Shown here: positions 1-7,862 of the stretch, in pieces
Layout: each line of letters opens with the position of its first letter
Position numbering within the stretch: the first letter of the stretch is position 1
Source of the DNA: an uncultured Prevotella sp.
GTDB lineage: Bacteria > Bacteroidota > Bacteroidia > Bacteroidales > Bacteroidaceae
Assembly (NCBI GenBank): GCA_900771975.1
Contig: CAAGPV010000071.1
Coordinates: forward strand, 121,899 to 185,898
Direction of reading: 5' to 3'
Length of the DNA stretch: 64,000 nucleotides
Position numbers and translations under genes: made by a program
The notes under the pieces: generated by a model
The model's database searches: none
What the model was told of the DNA's origin: nothing
Seen by the model: the letters and a program-made list of their open reading frames with translations, nothing else

Positions 1-2
1 CC

Positions 3-527
3 ATTGGTGCTGCGATAGGCGCAGCTGTCGGCTCTGGTGCAGGAGCACTTATAGGGCATCACATGGATAAGGTTGCAGCAGAAATGCAAGAGCAAGTAAA
101 GAATGCACAGGTGGAAACCGTAACTGATGCTAACGGCTTGACATGCGTAAAAGCGACATTTGATTCTGGATTGATGTTTGCTACCAATTCTTATTCTTTA
201 AGTGCCGCATCTAAGAAGGATTTGGAAAACTTTGCATCAGTTTTAAAAAACAATACAAATTGTGATGTAGATATATATGGACATACTGATGCAACAGGCA
301 ATGATCAAATTAACCTTCCACTATCAACAAATAGAGCTCAATCTGTGGCCAATTATCTGATAGCGAACGGAGTGAGCCCCAGACAGTTGAGTAAAATTGA
401 AGGAAAGGGAAGTTCGCAACCTGTAGAAAATGCCGTAAAATCACAAAAAAACCGTCGTGTAGAGATTTATCTTTATGCGAGCAAAGAAATGATACAACAA
501 GCCAATGCAGGGACGTTGTCTGATTGA
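3..527 (+). CDS. OmpA-family outer membrane/peptidoglycan-binding protein (5' end outside window)
   Basis: The frame is open from the first full codon at position 3, so the gene begins left of the window. The first ~20 visible residues are Gly/Ala rich (IGAAIGAAVGSGAGALIG), a glycine-zipper segment common in envelope proteins. It is followed by an OmpA C-terminal domain: the stretch DIYGHTDATGNDQINLPLS, then NRAQSVANYL and the closing KNRRVEIYL, which in this family bind the diaminopimelate of peptidoglycan. The protein would tether the outer membrane to the wall. An internal ATG at 63 exists but would discard the zipper, so I do not use it as the start. A strong terminator follows. Family assignment is secure; the exact paralogue is not known. 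Confidence 0.88.
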   Translation: MGAAIGAAVGSGAGALIGHHMDKVAAEMQEQVKNAQVETVTDANGLTCVKATFDSGLMFATNSYSLSAASKKDLENFASVLKNNTNCDVDIYGHTDATGNDQINLPLSTNRAQSVANYLIANGVSPRQLSKIEGKGSSQPVENAVKSQKNRRVEIYLYASKEMIQQANAGTLSD

Positions 528-552
528 TTTCAAATAGATAAAAAAAGAAAAA

Positions 553-586
553 GGTACAAATTCTATAAGGATTTGTACCTTTTTTT
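553..586 (+). terminator. intrinsic terminator after the OmpA-family gene
   Basis: A perfect 9-bp stem (GGTACAAAT / ATTTGTACC, 553-561 and 571-579) with a 9-base loop is followed by seven T residues. It lies 26 bases after the stop codon and ends transcription before mtgA. Confidence 0.88.
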
Positions 587-587
587 G

Positions 588-595
588 TACTTTTG
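588..595 (+). promoter_or_regulatory. candidate -7 box for mtgA-uvrD
   Basis: TACTTTTG fits the Bacteroidetes -7 consensus TAnnTTTG and directly follows the terminator. No convincing -33 TTTG is seen at the right distance. If used, transcription would begin around 601, almost at the ATG at 606. Confidence 0.45.
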
Positions 596-605
596 TTCTT
601 CGAAT

Positions 606-1298
606 ATGAAAAAAGTATTTCTTGTAATAAGATGGGTGCTGGCCCTGTTGTTTGCTTCGTCTATACTTGTCGTGATAGCCTATCGCTTCATTCCAGTCGT
701 TGCAACGCCCTTGATGTTCTCCCGTTGCTTTGAGCAAATAGGGAAGGGTGAAAGTGTGAAATTGCATCACACTTGGGTTTCTCTTGACAAGATGTCCCCT
801 TCAATGCCAGTTGCGGTAATAGCCAGTGAAGACCAACGCTTCCTGTCTCATCATGGCTTTGATTATCAGGCAATTGAAACAGCTGCCAAAGAACATATAG
901 AAGAAGGGAAAAGATTGCGTGGAGGAAGTACTATCTCGCAACAAACGGCAAAAAACGTATTTTTATGGCAAGGACGTTCTTGGGTTAGGAAAGGGCTTGA
1001 AGCTTATTTTACGTTTATGATAGAACTCTTTTGGAGTAAGCAAAGAATAATGGAAGTTTATTTAAATTCCATAGAAATGGGTGATGGAATTTATGGAGTT
1101 GAGGCAGTAGCAGAGCAACATTTCAATAAAACGGCAAGCGATTTGTCACGTTCAGACTGTGCTCTGATTGCAGCTACATTACCCAACCCGCGAAAATATT
1201 CTTCTCAAGATCCGGATGCCTATATGAGAAAACGGCAAAGATGGATAGAGCATCAAATGAAAAATGTTCCACCATTTATGACAGAACATGGACAATAA
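606..1298 (+). CDS. mtgA: monofunctional biosynthetic peptidoglycan transglycosylase
   Basis: This 230-residue protein polymerises lipid II into glycan strands at the outer face of the inner membrane. It has one N-terminal membrane helix (residues ~5-25) and a GT51 domain with the catalytic block EDQRFLSHHGFD (Glu75) and the second block RGGSTISQQTAKNVFLW. There is no transpeptidase domain, and the length matches the MtgA family. An in-frame ATG at 573 would start inside the upstream terminator and add 11 unlikely residues, so I chose 606 (MKKVFLVIRW). The 3' end overlaps uvrD by 11 bases, suggesting a two-gene operon. A bifunctional PBP1A encoded at 23904-26483 provides the same glycosyltransferase activity. 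Confidence 0.93.
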   Translation: MKKVFLVIRWVLALLFASSILVVIAYRFIPVVATPLMFSRCFEQIGKGESVKLHHTWVSLDKMSPSMPVAVIASEDQRFLSHHGFDYQAIETAAKEHIEEGKRLRGGSTISQQTAKNVFLWQGRSWVRKGLEAYFTFMIELFWSKQRIMEVYLNSIEMGDGIYGVEAVAEQHFNKTASDLSRSDCALIAATLPNPRKYSSQDPDAYMRKRQRWIEHQMKNVPPFMTEHGQ

Positions 1299-3630
1299 GA
1301 CAGATAAGCAACTCTCTTTTTTGAACGAATTGAATACGTCTCAAAGAGAGGCTGTAGAATATTGTGACGGCCCTTCGTTGATTGTAGCAGGAGCTGGCTC
1401 GGGGAAAACGCGTGTTTTGACCTATAAAATAGCGTATTTATTGGAAAGGCAGATGAACCCATGGAATATCTTAGCCCTGACATTTACCAATAAAGCTGCA
1501 AAAGAGATGCGAGAACGAATAAGTGCATTGGTCGGGATAGACTCTGCAAGGCGAATACAAATGGGTACTTTCCATAGTGTGTTTGCACGCATCTTGCGTA
1601 TGGAAGCTTCAGCTATAGGTTATCAATCAAATTTCACCATTTACGATGAAGCTGATAGCCGCTCGCTTGTTAAGCGAATCATCAAAGAGCAAGGGCTGGA
1701 TGAAAAGCAATACAAGCCTGCAAGAGTTCACGATATAATTTCTCGTGCAAAAAATGCTTTGATTACAGCTGAAGAATATGGAAGGACAAGGGATTTCACG
1801 GAAAGGGACAAAAATCAAAAAATGCCGTCGGTGTTTTCTATTTATAGCTCATATGAAGCTCATTGCAAGCAAGCCAATGCAATGGACTTTGACGATTTGT
1901 TGATGAATACTTATGTGTTGTTTCATTCTCACAAAGAAATACGAGACAAATATGCAGAGCGTTTTCATTACATATTAATAGATGAGTATCAAGACACGAA
2001 CTCGGTCCAACAAGCTGTAATTTTACAATTGGTCACAGAGAAAAATCGGGTCTGCGCCGTCGGTGATGACTACCAGAGCATCTATTCGTTTCGTGGAGCT
2101 AACATTAATAACATTTTAGATTTTCAGCAAAAATTCAAAGGGACAAAAGTTTTTAAACTGGAGAGAAATTACAGAAGTACCCAATTGATAGTGCAGGCAG
2201 CAAATTCCTTGATGAAGAAAAACCGGCGTCAAATACCGAAAGAAGTCTATAGCGAGGGAGAACGGGGAGAATGCCTCGTTTACCAACCTTCGTATAGTGA
2301 CAGAGAGGAAGCCGCAATCGTTGCACAGAACATTGAGCGTATCAAAAGAACAGAAAAGTGTAGCTTTAAAGATTTTGCCATATTGTATAGAACAAATGCA
2401 CAGAGCAGAAGCTTTGAAGACGCTTTGCGCAAAGAAAGTATACCCTATGCAATAGTGGGTGGGTTGGGCTTTTATCAAAGGAAAGAAATAAAAGACATAT
2501 TGGCTTATTTCCGCTTGGTTGTCAATCCCGATGATGAAGAAGCGTTTGTGAGAATAGTCAACTATCCAAAACGGGGAATCGGAAATGCGACAATTCAAAA
2601 TATATTGAATGCTGCAAAATCGAATCAAACAAGTTTGTGGAATATAATATCTTCTCCTTACACCAATAATAGTCCTATATCGAAGGTTACCTATACAAAA
2701 CTGCAACCTTTTTGCCAAATGATAGAAGGATTTCGACAACATGTCACAGAAGAAAATGCTTTTCAGTTAGGAAAAGAAATTATAAAAGTTTCAGGCATTG
2801 CTACAGACATCTATTCGAGTAAGGAACCGGAATATCTTTCCAAACAAGAAAATTTGGAGGAATTTTTGAATGGTATTCAGTCTTTTGTTTCAGATGCGCA
2901 AGAAGAAGGAAGGGAAGAAAGAGCACATTTGACAGATTATCTGCAAGAGGTTGCCTTGGCTTCTGATACAGACAAACAGTCTGTTTCTGACGATAGTGTC
3001 ATCATGATGACGATACATGCAGCAAAAGGTTTGGAATTTCCAACGGTTTTTGTTGTAGGCTTGGAAGAAAATATTTTTCCGAGTCAAATGGCGAACGAGT
3101 CAAGGTCACAATTGGAGGAAGAACGCCGCCTTCTCTATGTGGCGATTACGCGAGCCGAAAAGCATTGCTTTCTTACTAATGCAAAAAACCGTTTCAGATA
3201 TGGGCAAATCCAAAGTAATGCTCCAAGTCGCTTTTTATCGGATATTGACCCGGTTTACCTTAATAATAAAGGTGGTGCTGGCTTGGCTTCTACATTTGCA
3301 ACTATTTCCAGAGAACCGATGTTCTCTAAAATAAAAAATGACGATGTGGCATCCATTTATAATAATAAGCCGACATTTAAGAATATCCCTCATAAGCACT
3401 TAGTGAGAATGGATATAGCCTTGAGTAGTTCTAATAGCTTATCGTCAGAAAAGGTGGAGCAAATAGGAAAACTGAGTGTAGGAACAATAATAGAGCATCA
3501 ACGCTTTGGTGTTGGGGAAATCCTTGGTATGGAAGGCGAAGGGGAAAACACTAAAGCAACCGTAAAATTCCAGCATACTGGTACGAAACAACTACTGTTG
3601 AAATTTGCAAAGTTTAAAATAATAGGCTGA
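1288..3630 (+). CDS. uvrD: UvrD/PcrA-type superfamily 1 ATP-dependent DNA helicase
   Basis: A 780-residue 3'-5' helicase of the UvrD/PcrA/Rep group, acting in nucleotide excision and mismatch repair and in removing RecA or stalled polymerases. The N-terminus carries the Q-motif region (LNTSQREAV) and Walker A (AGAGSGKT). Motif II is IDEYQDT, motif III GDDYQSIYSFRGA, motif V TIHAAKGLEFPTVFVVGLEE and motif VI LLYVAITRAEK. The last ~60 residues (HQRFGVGEILGMEG and on) form the small Tudor-like module typical of PcrA and UvrD. It begins inside the mtgA stop region, so translation is probably coupled. Distinction between UvrD and PcrA orthology is not possible from sequence alone. Confidence 0.95.
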   Translation: MDNKTDKQLSFLNELNTSQREAVEYCDGPSLIVAGAGSGKTRVLTYKIAYLLERQMNPWNILALTFTNKAAKEMRERISALVGIDSARRIQMGTFHSVFARILRMEASAIGYQSNFTIYDEADSRSLVKRIIKEQGLDEKQYKPARVHDIISRAKNALITAEEYGRTRDFTERDKNQKMPSVFSIYSSYEAHCKQANAMDFDDLLMNTYVLFHSHKEIRDKYAERFHYILIDEYQDTNSVQQAVILQLVTEKNRVCAVGDDYQSIYSFRGANINNILDFQQKFKGTKVFKLERNYRSTQLIVQAANSLMKKNRRQIPKEVYSEGERGECLVYQPSYSDREEAAIVAQNIERIKRTEKCSFKDFAILYRTNAQSRSFEDALRKESIPYAIVGGLGFYQRKEIKDILAYFRLVVNPDDEEAFVRIVNYPKRGIGNATIQNILNAAKSNQTSLWNIISSPYTNNSPISKVTYTKLQPFCQMIEGFRQHVTEENAFQLGKEIIKVSGIATDIYSSKEPEYLSKQENLEEFLNGIQSFVSDAQEEGREERAHLTDYLQEVALASDTDKQSVSDDSVIMMTIHAAKGLEFPTVFVVGLEENIFPSQMANESRSQLEEERRLLYVAITRAEKHCFLTNAKNRFRYGQIQSNAPSRFLSDIDPVYLNNKGGAGLASTFATISREPMFSKIKNDDVASIYNNKPTFKNIPHKHLVRMDIALSSSNSLSSEKVEQIGKLSVGTIIEHQRFGVGEILGMEGEGENTKATVKFQHTGTKQLLLKFAKFKIIG

Positions 3631-3656
3631 CACCTTAGGAAAAGTATCAGCCTATT
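3621..3656 (+). terminator. hairpin at the end of uvrD
   Basis: AATAGGCTGA (3621-3630, containing the uvrD stop) pairs perfectly with TCAGCCTATT (3647-3656). There is no T-run, so it could be a weak terminator or an RNA 3'-end stabiliser. It sits between convergent genes. Confidence 0.55.
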
Positions 3657-3704
3657 GTCCTTGAAGTTATAATGTGTTTAGAGGTGTTCTGTGCCAAATA
3701 AAGT

Positions 3705-5390
3705 TTATTTGGTGATGCGGAACCAATCAATGTCGAGCCATCCCCTATTATCTTTGTTAGGAGGAGCTACTGCTACCAAGCCGATTTTTGCCCCAATCCA
3801 TTTCCCTTCTTTCATTGTAAACTCCTTGCCGATGAATTTGAATTTCTTCCCATCAAGACTGTATGCGAATTTTACGGTTCCATTACCAACTATCATTCGC
3901 ATATAAAGATTTTCGTGAATGCCTGGTTGATAGTCTATTTTATCTACTGAACTCGGTTTTAGCGTTGCAAGGGTGGTAAACGTTTCTTTCCCATTTTTGT
4001 CAGCGTTTTTACATAAAACTTGCTGCAATAAGAATTCGTTGCCCACGCGTCTGACAACCAAACCGCTATAGTCTAATCCCATCATGAGCATTCCTCCATA
4101 TTGATTGTCTGCTTTGGAGGTAAATTGAAATTTTGTTGTAGCAGTAAAACAATCTGCAGGTGTTTTTTGCAATAGTAGATTAGGAACATTCCATATGCGC
4201 AGATCTGTTGTGTCTATTGACTTTGGAGGGGTTAAGTTGTCGGGACTCCCTGCTTTGTAGGTGTACAACCTATATACACCCCATGTGGTGGGCATTCCAA
4301 ATTTTTGGTCGTAATTGGCCTGCCATTGCCATTGCTTCCCTAATTGGAACGAATTAAATTCATCACTTTCAATAGGGTTTGTTTTTATAATGGCAGAAGA
4401 AGTTTTGGGTTTCCTATAGGTGACAACCGGTTCTCCACAGTAACCTTTTTTGGGGACAACTCCCATTATAGGCCAATTGTCTTTCCATGTGACGGGCTGA
4501 AGATGACATACACGACCGTAGGCTCCTTTGTCTTGAAAATGAATGAACCAATCTTCTCCAAAGGCCGTATGAACCCATGCTCCTTGGTGAGGTCCATTAA
4601 TGTCGGTGTTTCCTTGGGAAAGAACCTTTTTTACTTCGTAAGGACCATATGGAGATTTAGAACGCATTGCTAGTTGAAAGCCAGTTGGAACGCCTCCTGC
4701 AGGGAACATAATCCAATACCACCCATTTCTTTTGTAAAATTTAGGCCCCTCACAGGTGCGGTTTTCGGTACCGTTTCCATCGAAAACAATTATAGGATCT
4801 GATATTGCTGCGGTTCCTTCTGCATTCAATTCTCGAACAGTAATGACCGAAGCAAATCGACTTCTGCTATTAGCCCAACCATTTGCCAAATAGCATCTTC
4901 CATCTTCATCCCAAAGCGGCGTAGTGTCAATCATTCCTTTGCCAGGTATAACACATAAGGGCTTGCTCCATTCCCCAGCAGGATCTTTTGTTTTAACCAT
5001 CATAACGCCATAGTCGGGGTCTCCCCAATAGATATAAAACTCTCCGTTGTGATATCGCAAACATGGCGCCCATACACCGTTGCCATGACTGGGACGATTG
5101 AATTCCTCTTCTGGATACAATCGCTTTACAGCATGCCCGATTATTTCCCAATTTACAAGATCTTTCGAATGCAAGATGGGCAATCCGGGTATGCAATTAA
5201 AAGAACTTGCTGTGAGATAGTAGTCTTCGCCTACAGCAATGACATCGGGGTCGCTATAGTCGGCATTAATGATGGGATTGGTATATGTTCCATTTCCATT
5301 GTCAGGGTTCCATACTTGGGAAACATACTTTTGCGCATTTAAAAATAAGCATGTGCAAAATAACAAATATGTACAAAGCGTTCTTTTCAT
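3705..5390 (-). CDS. secreted glycoside hydrolase family 43 (beta-xylosidase / arabinofuranosidase type)
   Basis: A 561-residue protein with a Sec signal peptide (MKRTLCTYLLFCTCLFLNAQ). The five-bladed GH43 propeller spans about residues 35-330: general base Asp47 in YSDPDV, and the proposed general acid Glu214 in RTCEGPKFYK. The remaining ~200 residues resemble the C-terminal beta-sandwich found in xylosidase-type GH43 enzymes (FRITK end). It probably trims xylan or arabinoxylan side chains in the periplasm or at the surface. No SusC/SusD pair or regulator lies next to it, so it is not part of a typical polysaccharide utilisation locus here. Substrate is inferred from family; GH43 covers several activities. 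Confidence 0.87.
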   Translation of the reverse strand: MKRTLCTYLLFCTCLFLNAQKYVSQVWNPDNGNGTYTNPIINADYSDPDVIAVGEDYYLTASSFNCIPGLPILHSKDLVNWEIIGHAVKRLYPEEEFNRPSHGNGVWAPCLRYHNGEFYIYWGDPDYGVMMVKTKDPAGEWSKPLCVIPGKGMIDTTPLWDEDGRCYLANGWANSRSRFASVITVRELNAEGTAAISDPIIVFDGNGTENRTCEGPKFYKRNGWYWIMFPAGGVPTGFQLAMRSKSPYGPYEVKKVLSQGNTDINGPHQGAWVHTAFGEDWFIHFQDKGAYGRVCHLQPVTWKDNWPIMGVVPKKGYCGEPVVTYRKPKTSSAIIKTNPIESDEFNSFQLGKQWQWQANYDQKFGMPTTWGVYRLYTYKAGSPDNLTPPKSIDTTDLRIWNVPNLLLQKTPADCFTATTKFQFTSKADNQYGGMLMMGLDYSGLVVRRVGNEFLLQQVLCKNADKNGKETFTTLATLKPSSVDKIDYQPGIHENLYMRMIVGNGTVKFAYSLDGKKFKFIGKEFTMKEGKWIGAKIGLVAVAPPNKDNRGWLDIDWFRITK

Positions 5391-5434
5391 TTGACTTGTT
5401 TTTTTTGTTTGTCTTTTTTATAGATATGAGATTT

Positions 5435-6484
5435 TCATTTTATGTATATATTGTAATGACCGTTTTCGTAAACAATTTTTAGACTTCCTGTATTGTGTGT
5501 AAATAGGTTGTTTGTATTTAGTGCAACATGGCCCATTGTTCTACGTAAATTAATTTCTACCATAGGATGTAGATAAAACGATTCCCCTTTTCCACATTTA
5601 ACAATCATCATGTCAACTCCTAAAGGTCCCTCATATATATTACGAACCATGTTGCTTAACCCCTTAATGATTGCGTCTTTAATGGAATGCAAAAAGTAAA
5701 TGGAAATATAACGGGAAAGCAATTCTTCTTTTTGGGACTCTGGGCAAAGCAGATTGCCTTTATAGGCTCCATTGTGTGTGTCGAAGATAGATAAACCACA
5801 AAAATGCACTCCTTGTTTGTCTGATTTAAATTCCATTCCGAAATCTAAAATTTTATCATAATAAGGCTCAACCATAATGTAACCTTGTTGATGTATAATG
5901 TTGTTAATCCAATTCTGTTGATTGAGATTTAGTGTATTTTCAATATATCTTACGCCACGGCCACTGCAACTCCATGGTGATTTTATCACAAGTTTATGGC
6001 TCTTTTGTAGAAAAGCCTTAACATCATAGAGAGTTGTTGTGACTTTCGAAGATCCAATTAACTGATTTGGGAAACTTGTTTTAAGTCGTTTTAAAAACTG
6101 AGAGGAAAAAGAACGGCTACTCATTTGCCGAATCTGTTGGAGCTTTTCTTCGTTTGGTAATAAAGAAGGCTCGATCCCTATATTCCGAAGCTCAAAACAA
6201 ATGGATTTGTCCCATCCCCAAGGGCAGATTTTATCAATAGAAAAAGAGCCAATGTCTTTAGCAGTAACAAATTGTTCTTTTTTATAATGGTCGGTAAGGC
6301 GAGAGACTTTTGAAATTGCTTTGTCGGGATCGTTAACGAGCACGATGTCTGACTCTTTTGCCCACAATATAGGTAAAAAGTCGCAACTGTTACGAAACTC
6401 TTTTACAGACTTAGGTATAGTGAAGTTGCATTTGTTATTTGCCAGTGCCATGTCATGCTCTGGGTTAAAAATCAATAAATCCAT
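5435..6484 (-). CDS. ATP-grasp-like protein of unknown function
   Basis: A 349-residue soluble protein with no signal peptide. It starts with a distinctive block MDLLIFNPEHDMALANNKC. The middle (residues ~165-185) has KSPWSCSGRGVRYI, resembling the glycine-rich ATP loop of ATP-grasp enzymes, and the C-terminal part has MVEINLRRTMG, resembling the E-x-N-x-R metal/ATP site. These suggest a carboxylate-amine ligase fold, but the substrate is unknown. It is divergent from the ATPase gene at 6622 and lies 44 bases upstream of the GH43 gene on the same strand. I recall no characterised homologue; the ATP-grasp call is motif-based. Confidence 0.7.
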   Translation of the reverse strand: MDLLIFNPEHDMALANNKCNFTIPKSVKEFRNSCDFLPILWAKESDIVLVNDPDKAISKVSRLTDHYKKEQFVTAKDIGSFSIDKICPWGWDKSICFELRNIGIEPSLLPNEEKLQQIRQMSSRSFSSQFLKRLKTSFPNQLIGSSKVTTTLYDVKAFLQKSHKLVIKSPWSCSGRGVRYIENTLNLNQQNWINNIIHQQGYIMVEPYYDKILDFGMEFKSDKQGVHFCGLSIFDTHNGAYKGNLLCPESQKEELLSRYISIYFLHSIKDAIIKGLSNMVRNIYEGPLGVDMMIVKCGKGESFYLHPMVEINLRRTMGHVALNTNNLFTHNTGSLKIVYENGHYNIYIK

Positions 6485-6566
6485 TTTTATAGCGTTTTTT
6501 AATTGCTAGTTTTGGGAATAGAGAGTGCAAAAATACAAAAATTTATAGATTTTTTGTAAAGTAGAG

Positions 6567-6597
6567 TTTGCAAATAAGAGAACTTTTACTAACTTTG
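6567..6597 (+). promoter_or_regulatory. promoter for the DUF4143-type ATPase gene
   Basis: TTTG at 6567-6570, a 19-base spacer and TAACTTTG at 6590-6597 match the Bacteroidetes housekeeping promoter exactly. Predicted transcription start is near 6604, which decides the start codon of the next gene at 6622. Confidence 0.82.
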
Positions 6598-6621
6598 CAA
6601 AAAATAAAAACAAACGCACTT

Positions 6622-7806
6622 ATGGAGGCCTTTTTCCGGACACACACCTATTTGGTCGAACATACTATTGCTCCAGTCAGACGTGCTCTTATGGACGAAA
6701 TTGATTGGGAGGCGCGTATGATAGGTATTAAAGGTTCCCGTGGTGTCGGAAAAACGACGTTTTTATTACAATACGCTAAGGAACATTTTGATACGAAAGA
6801 TAGAGATTGTTTATATGTAAATATGAATAACTTCTATTTCCAAGATAGGGGTATTGCAGATTTCGCAGGCGAATTCTACCGGAGAGGTGGAAAAGTCCTT
6901 TTAATAGATCAAGTGTTCAAACAACCAAATTGGAGTAAGGAACTTCGGAGATGTTATGATTTTTATCCTAAACTGAAAATAGTCTTTACTGGATCGAGTG
7001 TAATGCGTCTTAAAGACGAAAATCCAGAATTGAATGGAATCGTAAAAAGCTATCAGTTAAGGGGTTTTTCTTTCCGCGAATTCCTTAATTTGCAAACAGG
7101 AAATACTTTCCAGAGTTACACATTAGATGAAATACTTCATAATCATGAGCGTATCGTAAAGACGATTTTACCAAAAGTTAGCCCAAGTAAATATTTCGCA
7201 GATTATTTGCATCATGGTTTTTATCCGTTTTTTTTAGAACAGAGCAACTTCTCGGAGAATCTATTAAAAACGATGAATATGATGACAGAAGTAGATATTT
7301 TATTGATTAAACAAATCGAGTTAAAGTATTTAACGCGTATTAAAAAATTGTTTTATCAATTGGCTGTTGCAGGCCCAAAAGCCCCAAATGTTAGTCAATT
7401 AGCTCTTGATATTGAAACAAGTCGTGCAACAGTAATGAATTATATCAAATATTTAGCTGATGCTCGTCTTGTTACATTGGTATATCCTTTAGGGCAAAAT
7501 TTTCCAAAGAAGCCAGCAAAAGTAATGATGCATAACACAAATCTAATGTATGCAATTTATCCTATTAAAGTTGCAACGCAAGATTTAATGGAAACGTTTT
7601 TTGTCAATACGTTGCGTAAAAGTTATCAAGTCAATGTTGGAGAGAAATCTGGGTGTTTCCTTATCGACAAGAACAAAAAGTTTAGAATATGTGATGCTAA
7701 GAACCTAAAGATTAGGTACAATAATGATACTTTTTATGCACGTTATAATACAGAAGTTGGTAAAGACAATCGAATTCCCTTATGGCTATTTGGCTTCCTT
7801 TATTGA
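6622..7806 (+). CDS. ATP-binding protein of the AAA_14/DUF4143 type
   Basis: A 394-residue cytosolic P-loop protein. Walker A is KGSRGVGKTTFLL near residue 40, and LLIDQVFK carries the Walker B-like strand. The GSSVMRL segment fits sensor 1 of this STAND-like ATPase family. The C-terminal half has a winged-helix-like segment (LALDIETSRATVMNYIKYL) and ends in a restriction-like DUF4143 region. Such proteins are abundant in Bacteroidales and mostly uncharacterised. A TTG start at 6568 is excluded because it falls in the promoter. No toxin, transposase or restriction gene is adjacent, so a mobile role is not supported. Confidence 0.85.
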   Translation: MEAFFRTHTYLVEHTIAPVRRALMDEIDWEARMIGIKGSRGVGKTTFLLQYAKEHFDTKDRDCLYVNMNNFYFQDRGIADFAGEFYRRGGKVLLIDQVFKQPNWSKELRRCYDFYPKLKIVFTGSSVMRLKDENPELNGIVKSYQLRGFSFREFLNLQTGNTFQSYTLDEILHNHERIVKTILPKVSPSKYFADYLHHGFYPFFLEQSNFSENLLKTMNMMTEVDILLIKQIELKYLTRIKKLFYQLAVAGPKAPNVSQLALDIETSRATVMNYIKYLADARLVTLVYPLGQNFPKKPAKVMMHNTNLMYAIYPIKVATQDLMETFFVNTLRKSYQVNVGEKSGCFLIDKNKKFRICDAKNLKIRYNNDTFYARYNTEVGKDNRIPLWLFGFLY

Positions 7807-7862
7807 TCATAAATAAACATTAATATTATTATACAATAACATTCATTTAATAAGTTATCAAA

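Noticed and set aside
573..605. Earlier start of mtgA
   Set aside because: The ATG at 573 is inside the right arm of the upstream terminator; the ATG at 606 gives a normal signal-anchor start.
2116..2742. 208-residue minus-strand ORF inside uvrD
   Set aside because: It is a shadow of the helicase frame; it has no signature and the helicase motifs are on the opposite strand.
3705..5390. Polysaccharide utilisation locus
   Set aside because: No SusC/SusD pair, sensor or additional glycosidase is next to the GH43 gene.
6568..6621. TTG start of the ATPase gene
   Set aside because: It lies in the -33 box of the promoter, upstream of the predicted transcription start.
6622..7806. Defence or mobile element around the DUF4143-type ATPase
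   Set aside because: No integrase, transposase, toxin, nuclease or att-like repeat is adjacent, and the neighbours are ordinary metabolic genes.
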